NCBI GenBank assembly: GCA_019973155.2
Contig: BPQB01000208.1
Span: 1 to 12,801, forward strand
Direction: 5' to 3'
DNA length: 12,801 nt
Source of the DNA: Phanerochaete sordida
Taxonomy: Eukaryota > Basidiomycota > Agaricomycetes > Polyporales > Phanerochaetaceae
Within the stretch, counting starts at the first letter, position 1, and every line of letters starts with the position of its first letter. Below, piece after piece: positions 8,001-12,801 of the stretch. A program made the translations under genes and the position numbers. The notes under the pieces were generated by a model that saw only the letters and a program-made list of their open reading frames with translations, ran no database searches and was not told the origin of the DNA.

Positions 8001-8065
8001 GCCGGCGCGATGAGAGTGCGTGCTTATCTTCGATTACCACAATTCGTGCTAACCGCCGCGCCGCA

Positions 8066-8742
8066 GGATTCTCCTGCGTATACCGCCTGCACTACGTGCG
8101 GACTTCGTCCGCTCTGCCCCGTAGTCGATCCGCACAGCCTTAATGACGCGCGTCCGTCGGCGAGACTCCGACAGCGCGTCCGTCGGTATCGCGCAGATCG
8201 CACCGCCGCATCTGTCCGCGGACGCGTCGTACGACGAGCAACGCCGCCTCGGCGTGGGCGATGGGAGGGTTATTAGTAGACCATGTATATTAGCACTACG
8301 TAGTACACGAGCCCCGCCGGCGCAGCGGTACAACCGCGAACGCAGCGCGCCAGGTACGCTCGCGCATCGTCCCCGGCCCCGCCGTCGAGCTGACCCTAAC
8401 CTCGCAGGCTCGCGCGACCACCCGCCTCCGTCTCGCGCGCCGACGCGTCGGCCTCCGCACAGCCGTCGAAGCCGGGCCCTGGCGCGCGGACACCAGCGTC
8501 CCGCGCTCGAGACGCCGCGCGTCCTCTGCCGGTGCCGAGGTCGTCCGCCGGCGGGCGCAGAGGGTGCCCGGCCATGCACGTGCGTATGTCCGTCGTGGCC
8601 GTGTCCTGGTGCCGTTCCTGACGTCTTTTGTTGCAGCCGCGGATGTGTCGGGGGCCTATAGGGTGCCGGGCGTCGCAGCCGCGCCGCAGGGTGGCCGTCG
8701 GAGCACACTTGCGCGATGCTGGCGTGAAGGTAGGCGGTGGTC
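8066..8742 (+). other. Spliced-looking stretch between the two plus-strand units
   Basis: Intron candidates lie at 8354-8407 (54 nt, GTACGC to CGCAG, branch GAGCTGACCCTAAC) and 8580-8636 (57 nt, GTGCGT to TGCAG, branch TCCTGACG). The exons between them (8066-8353, 8408-8579) are open in two or three frames, so no protein is proposed. They may be 5' exons of the 8743-10127 model or 3' exons of the intron-dense unit. Confidence 0.35.
8158..8172 (+). repeat. Third copy of the small-exon sequence
   Basis: CGGCGAGACTCCGAC at 8158-8172 is identical to 7749-7763, the 19-nt exon of module copy A. It lies 224 bases beyond the 3' copy of that exon, so the array extends in degenerate form past 8.1 kb. 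Confidence 0.6.
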
Positions 8743-10127
8743 ATGGGCGGGGTACGCGGCCGTAGGGAGGGCGTCCCACCCACCGTTGCGTTGCGTTCGT
8801 CGAGGTGAGCGGTCCGCCGTCGTCGCCGAGTGTGTTGCTGACGAGGCGCGTTGGCAGCCTTCGGGCCGTCCGCAGCACCCTCGCCGCTGAGGACTCTGCT
8901 CGCCGTGCAAGCGCGATGGCCGCGCTCGTCGCCAGACGCGTCGTTCTCGGTGCGTGTTTCCTTGTCTTCTCCGCGCGAGGCGTCGCGATCTAACGCACTC
9001 GGTCAGCGAACACGAACCCCCCGCAGACGACTCACCAAGGAGCCCGACGCGCAGCGGCGCGCGAACCTTGCGATGCGAGGATCCGCACCGACCGCGCTCA
9101 CGCACTCCCCTCCTCGGTCCCTCCCGTGCGTGTCCCGAACTTCGACATCCCTGCTGCCCACCCCAGTCAGCTCCCCGCGCCATACCCTAGGCATCCAGAC
9201 CACGCACCTCGCGCCCTGGCGCGTCCCGCGGCGCACTCCCAGTTCCGCCATCCCCCGCCTTCTGCCGTCCCCCGCTGTCCGCCGACGCACGGCCATCTGG
9301 TGAGTTCCCGCCCCTCCCGTGCAGCGTCCGCGCCTGCTGATGTTCGCCCGCGCCCAGCGACCGGTTTTGTCGGCACGCCGGTGTCGTCGCCCCGCGGTAG
9401 AGACATGGGTCCGCGTCAGCGAGGCCAGCGGCGGACCGCTCGACGCGCGAGCGGTCTGCAGGCACGGTCGGCGCGGCAGGGCGCAGTCTTCGCAATCGGC
9501 GGGTGCGTCGAGATCGCCCGTAGCGTCGCGGGCAGTGTCGTCTTGGGCGGGCGTCCGGAGAGCGTCGCGGCCTCCGCGCCATTGCCGTCGCCGAGGTGCG
9601 CTGCGTCTGGCTGCGCGTCCGTGCACGGAGGGCTCACGAAATATATTGGTTAGCCTATGTACAGCGCCCGGAAGCTTACCGCCGCCGTCCGATGAACCTG
9701 AGCCATCGTCCACGCGGCCCCGCCACCCGCTCTCGTACGTCCCCGCCGCTCTCGTGCCAGCGCTGCAGCGTGCTGACGACTGTGTCAGCGTTCCTGTGTC
9801 GGGCGAGACTGCCTGGTGCACTCACCGAGGCTCTCGGCAGCCGCGCCGCCCGCGCTCGTGCTGCGCCTCCTCGCCTTGGATCTCACGGTACGTCCTCCGC
9901 GTGCCATGGCTGCGCATCGCTGACAGAGTCGTCCCAGACTCCGCCCGACGGCGTGCGCGCTGCCAGCCGCCGCGGTGCGTCTTCCGGTCACTGAGTCGCA
10001 GGCGGCGGCCAACGCAGCTTTGTGCGTCTCATGCGCTTTGCGAGCGAACGCGCGGCGCCCGTGGTGCGTCGCCCATCACTGCGCGGAGCGGCTGTCACTC
10101 ACGACTTGACCGCCAGGCGCGCGGTAG
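8743..10127 (+). CDS. Eight-exon hypothetical protein (333 aa)
   Basis: Exons are 8743-8804, 8858-8949, 9007-9299, 9358-9595, 9654-9734, 9789-9887, 9938-10063 and 10117-10127 (1002 nt, stop TAG 10125-10127). Introns of 50-58 nt carry GTGAGC, GTGCGT, GTGAGT, GTGCGC, GTACGT, GTACGT and GTGCGT donors, and branch sites such as GCTGACG, TCTAACG, TGCTGATG and TTGACC. One frame stays open across all seven joins. The start is the first ATG after an in-frame TAG at 8731; a later ATG at 8916 is an alternative. The protein is Arg, Ala, Pro and Ser rich, with Pro-rich middle parts and basic tracts, and no recognised domain; such composition suggests disorder or nucleic-acid contact, but that is a guess. 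Alternative frames over exons 9358-10185 are also open, which lowers confidence. Confidence 0.4.
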
Positions 10128-10400
10128 AGCGGCCGCGCGACGTTCCGTGCCGGTCGAATCGTCGGCTCCGGCGCGCTCGTTCGAGGTGAGGGGGCTTTGC
10201 GCGGCCTTGAGCGATCCGGTGGCGGACGTGGACTGTGGGAGTGGCCGCGTCAATTGGCGAACGGGCGAGGCCGCATCGCTCGTTCCCGGCGCGGCCGCCT
10301 GGACGCTTCGCTGGCTGGCTGGAATGGCGCGCGACGGGCGAGGGCGGCGCGGGGGTCGGTTTCGGCTTCGTCGGGCTTCGCGCAAGGCTGCGCGGTCTCG
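10128..10400. other. Convergent intergenic or 3' region
   Basis: This segment lies between the proposed stops of the plus-strand 8743-10127 model and the minus-strand 10401-11400 model. The plus strand changes from C-rich to G-rich near 10.19 kb. No terminator-like motif was recognised. Confidence 0.3.
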
Positions 10401-11400
10401 TTAGGGCGCCGAGTGCGTCGTTCTTGATTCGCAGTGCCCCAGAGATCCGCGCGCTGGCGGCGAGCGGCCTGTCGCCGCGGTGGATTGGACTTGAAGCGAC
10501 CGGCGCGGCGAGATTGTGCCGCGGAGCGCAAGGGCCATGTCGTCGGCTCGAGGGCGTAGCCGCTTCTCGTCGAGTGAAGCCGGCTCTGTCGGCTGCTCAA
10601 GCGCGGCTCGGGAGTGCGGTAGCTGGCGTTCGGGCGATATCGGGTGATGCCAGCAGTGAGTTCGGCGGGGCGTGGCGGGTTCGCTCGAGTCGAAACGAGG
10701 GCCGGTTGGACGGCGAGAGTGGCTGGGCAACCTACAAGGCTGCGGTGCACCTGAGGCCGAGAACGTCCGGGTCAGCGCGAGAGAACCATCAAGGAACAAG
10801 AGACGCACCTTGGGCGACAGCCTCCGCGCGGCCGCACGTCTCGCTCTCTCCTCGCGGCGTGTTCAAAGCGCGATGCCGCGCACCGTACGACGCAGAGGAG
10901 GCTGCGGACGGCGTGGGCGTGGACGCAGGCAAAGGAGCGGCGGGGCACGGCCGCGCAGCGAAGGCGCGGGAACGTTGGGCACGATGGCGAGAAAGCCACG
11001 CCGGGGCTGTGTCGGGGTCGCTGGAGGACGTGTGGCATGGCGGGCGTCGTCGATGGTCGTGGATGCTCAGTGCAAGGTGCGAGGCGGCGGGGGCGGGTCG
11101 CTTGATGGACCTTACGTCAGCACGCTTGCGCGGGCGCGCCTCGGCCTTGTCTCCGCCTGCCACCGTCCTCCTGGGAGCGACAACAGCAGATGGACAGAGG
11201 AAAGACCCGTGGCCTAACGAGTGCCTGCGGTGGGCCGTGCGCCTCGTCGGCGAGGCACGCTGTCCACCGCAGCCTCTCGTCAGGGTCTTACTCACACCGG
11301 TCCGTGCTAGAGGGCTTCGGAAAACGGCACGACGCCATTGCGTCTGCTCGCGCGTTTGCACGGGCGAGCCGCTGCAGGACGCGCTCGGGTGCGTGCGTGC
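10401..11400 (-). CDS. Partial minus-strand two-exon gene model
   Basis: Read on the minus strand, exon 11400-10809 joins exon 10750-10401 (stop TAA at 10401-10403) across intron 10808-10751. The intron is 58 nt, GTGCGT to CTCAG, with branch CGCTGACCC. The frame is open on both sides and the intron itself holds an in-frame stop, so splicing is needed to continue. The product would be about 310 residues, rich in Arg, Ser, Pro, Ala, His and Thr, with no recognised domain. No ATG lies in the first exon in this frame, so the true start must be in an upstream exon above 11.4 kb. The competing plus-strand ORF at 10235-11509 (424 codons) is probably a shadow: it lacks an ATG until about 11063 and has no promoter. 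The gene would converge on the plus-strand unit ending near 10.13 kb. Confidence 0.35.
10751..10808 (-). other. Canonical minus-strand intron
   Basis: This 58-nt segment has GTGCGT donor at 10808, CTGACCC branch site and CTCAG acceptor ending at 10751, all on the minus strand. It is the clearest sign that transcription here runs opposite to the 5.7-10.1 kb block. Confidence 0.5.
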
Positions 11401-11920
11401 CTACCTTTGCCCGCGATCCTCACTGATGAACCTACGCAGACGGGTTTCGGTGATCCTGCGTGATCCTGGGCCCCGTCGCTGCGCCCGTCTGGTGGCCGCG
11501 CGATGGTAGGGTCGCCGCGAGATGGCGGGCCACGCCCATCGCCCCATCGCGGCGACCGTGCTCGATCTGTCGCCGCCGCCGCCATCCCAAGCAGCTTTTA
11601 CCCGCGGGCGTACCGGCTCCGGCCACTTCGGAGGGAGAACGTCCGCGCGGGTCGCTGGCGGCAGGTGTGCATCCGGTCGGGAGTGTATAGAGGCCTGCAA
11701 CTAGACTAGTGGCCGATGGCATCCTTCTCGGTGCTTGCCATGGTCGGGCGGCGAACTCTACTAGTCGTGGCCCGCACTATCAGTGTTGGAGAAGGTGAAA
11801 GCTTGCAATGGCACACGCCCGGCATGTCTACGGAACATCCTCACAGGGGTCGTGCGCGGCAGTGAGAGACGTCCCGTGGGAGAGGCGCAAGAGAGGCGAG
11901 TTCGTTGAGGCACCCGTCCT
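11401..11920. other. Stretch without a supportable gene
   Basis: It probably contains the missing 5' exon or promoter of the minus-strand gene, but no ATG-containing exon with matching phase could be fixed. Several overlapping ORFs on both strands are open only because of high GC. Confidence 0.3.
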
Positions 11921-12286
11921 ATGCTGGGGTTAGGCCAGCCAACCTGGACCCCCGTCGCAGGTATCGTGTCTCAGGTACGGTATGTAAATCTCTCAAGCGA
12001 TAGCCTTGGCCAGTGCCCCTGTAAGATAACAAGTCACTGCCATGGCAATGAGCCAGAAAATGTCGCAGCGTCGGTCAGCCTTCCTGCTGCCGCCTCCGGT
12101 TGCCCACTGCGTCGGCACTGGGCGTCGCAGCGGTACACGGTGTCCGAGGTCCAGCGCCGCATTCCGCCTCCGCCGAGGCTGCACGCAGACATTTCTCCGC
12201 ATTTCTCTGCATGCCCGCTTCTCACGAGCTTCTCCGCACGCCTATCCGCCGTGCGGCAGGCGGACGCAGCGTCGCAGCGTGCATGA
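11921..12286 (+). CDS. Small single-exon ORF (121 codons)
   Basis: ATG at 11921 opens an uninterrupted frame of 121 codons. Its GC is lower than its flanks and its amino-acid mix is ordinary (five Cys, Ser-rich, Pro tract near residue 82). No signal peptide, domain or promoter was recognised. A plus-strand acceptor-like CGCAG followed by GTATCG lies near 11955-11966, so the ORF may instead be crossed by an intron. Confidence 0.2.
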   Translation: MLGLGQPTWTPVAGIVSQVRYVNLSSDSLGQCPCKITSHCHGNEPENVAASVSLPAAASGCPLRRHWASQRYTVSEVQRRIPPPPRLHADISPHFSACPLLTSFSARLSAVRQADAASQRA

Positions 12287-12610
12287 CCTCATCGGGCGAC
12301 GCGCAGCGTGTCCGGGGCGCGAGCTGCTCTTCTCGTCGGGCGCGGCACCCACGGTGTCCTAGCGGCCACGTCGGTGTGCGCGTGGCACGCGTGGTGCGCT
12401 GGGCCGGTGTCAAACTCTGGCGCAAAGCACCCGACGCGGTGGGAAGGCCGTGTTCTGCGGCCCGCCGGAGTGCGCGGCGGGCCTTGGGTGCGTCTGGGAG
12501 CGCGCGCCGCGCGCGGGGGTGCTGGTGCCTGTGCGCGCACTGCGCGGTGCCTGTGCGTGTGTCGCGTGCGCGCCGCCGGGCGCGAGGATAAAGGAAAGGA
12601 CCGCGCGCCG
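12287..12610. other. Very GC-rich stretch without a supportable gene
   Basis: Overlapping ORFs are open on both strands with no distinguishing evidence. Besides the inverted repeat at 12459-12483, the word GTGCCTGTGCG occurs twice near 12525 and 12548. The position upstream of a TATA box suggests promoter-proximal sequence. Confidence 0.3.
12459..12483. repeat. 9-bp GC inverted repeat
   Basis: GGCCCGCCG (12459-12467) and CGGCGGGCC (12475-12483) are perfectly complementary around a 7-base loop. The hairpin would be very stable. No T-run follows, and there is no reason to call it a terminator in this genome. Confidence 0.6.
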
Positions 12611-12614
12611 ATGT

Positions 12615-12801
12615 TATATAAGGCTCCGATGCCGCTGTCGCGCGGGGCTCTTGTGCGCGTGGGCCTCCGAGGAGGCCTCCGGGGTTCCATTGCGGGGCTT
12701 CCAGAAGGACGCTGTCCGCCCGTGTGTTGCGCCCGCGGGGGGCCTTCTAGGGGCGACGCACCTCGTGGGCGTACGGCATCTCTCCGCACGAGCGACCCTG
12801 G
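12615..12801 (+). promoter_or_regulatory. TATA box near the right edge, with downstream leader
   Basis: TATATAAG at 12615-12622 is followed by about 180 bases containing no ATG-led ORF of note. It is probably the core promoter and 5' leader of a plus-strand gene that lies beyond the window. The element is close to palindromic, so the minus orientation cannot be excluded. Confidence 0.35.

Larger units (their letters stand above)
5868..8065 (+). ncRNA. Intron-dense plus-strand transcription unit (coding status unresolved)
   Basis: Candidate introns: 5963-6011, 6044-6095, 6157-6241, 6312-6363, 6401-6452, 6692-6746, 6770-6823, 6877-6935, 7052-7120, 7164-7216, 7306-7362, 7399-7450, 7585-7630, 7686-7747, 7767-7815, 7871-7932 and 8016-8065. 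Most carry GTAAGT, GTATGT, GTGAGT or GTACGT donors, a CTRAC-like branch site and a YAG end. Exons are tiny (19 to about 240 nt). From the first ATG (5868) the spliced frame stops at 6149-6151 after 60 codons. A later ATG (6139) gives a 90-codon frame ending at TGA 6590-6592 if 6401-6444 is used as the intron. No one frame spans the unit, so I label it a non-coding or multi-cistron transcript. It could equally be a fast-evolving or broken gene. Confidence 0.4.

Noticed and set aside
9003..9821. 272-codon minus-strand ORF
   Set aside because: It is antisense to exons and introns of the plus-strand 8743-10127 model, with no minus-strand splice or promoter signal.
10235..11509. 424-codon plus-strand ORF, the longest with this strand
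   Set aside because: It has no ATG until about 11063, spans a canonical minus-strand intron and has no promoter or splice context. High GC explains its openness.
11926..11934. GGGGTTAGG, resembling a fungal telomere repeat
   Set aside because: It is a single copy with no tandem array around it.
1..12801. CRISPR arrays, bacterial operons, ribosome-binding sites, attachment sites
   Set aside because: The sequence has eukaryotic introns throughout. No regularly spaced repeats with unique spacers and no bacterial gene order were seen.
1..12801. Transposon or retroelement (reverse transcriptase, integrase, transposase, terminal repeats)
   Set aside because: No recognisable catalytic motif or long terminal repeat was found in any frame by eye. 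A profile search would be needed to exclude decayed copies.

Overview
This window looks like nuclear DNA of a filamentous fungus, most likely a GC-rich basidiomycete. The evidence is the density of very short introns, mostly about 46-62 bases. Each has a GTRNGT-type donor, a CTNAC/CTGAC-type branch site and a YAG acceptor. There are also pyrimidine-rich leaders behind TATA or CCAAT elements, very GC-rich exons, and no bacterial operons or ribosome-binding sites. No protein here could be assigned to a known family by eye. Because stop codons are rare in such DNA, several frames stay open and look protein-like over the same exon. All coding calls are therefore structural models with modest confidence.

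Layout. (1) About 250-1000, plus strand: a CCAAT/pyrimidine-rich promoter-like leader and a three-exon model for a 142-residue protein with a signal-peptide-like start. (2) About 1250-2950: imperfect tandem units of about 500 bases, at least two clear and one or more eroded, each keeping an intron at the same place. The region is open on both strands. (3) About 2960-5740: lower GC, with two long minus-strand ORFs (3605-4201 and 4773-5150) that may be genes or relics. (4) About 5746-8065, plus strand: a strong TATA box and CT-rich leader, then about 17 short introns separated by small exons. Inside it a 185-base exon-intron-exon-intron module is duplicated with every length preserved (7631-8000), and pieces of it recur at 6851, 7276 and 8158. 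(5) 8066-10127, plus strand: more introns and an eight-exon model (8743-10127) whose single frame stays open across seven introns. (6) Near 10.19 kb the strand composition flips from C-rich to G-rich, and a minus-strand gene with a canonical intron (10751-10808) converges on the plus-strand unit. (7) 11.4-12.8 kb: a single-exon ORF, a GC-rich inverted repeat and a TATA box near the right edge that probably serves a gene beyond the window.

The most unusual part is the intron-dense unit at 5.75-8.1 kb. It reads like a fast-evolving gene or a spliced non-coding transcript growing by tandem micro-exon duplication.
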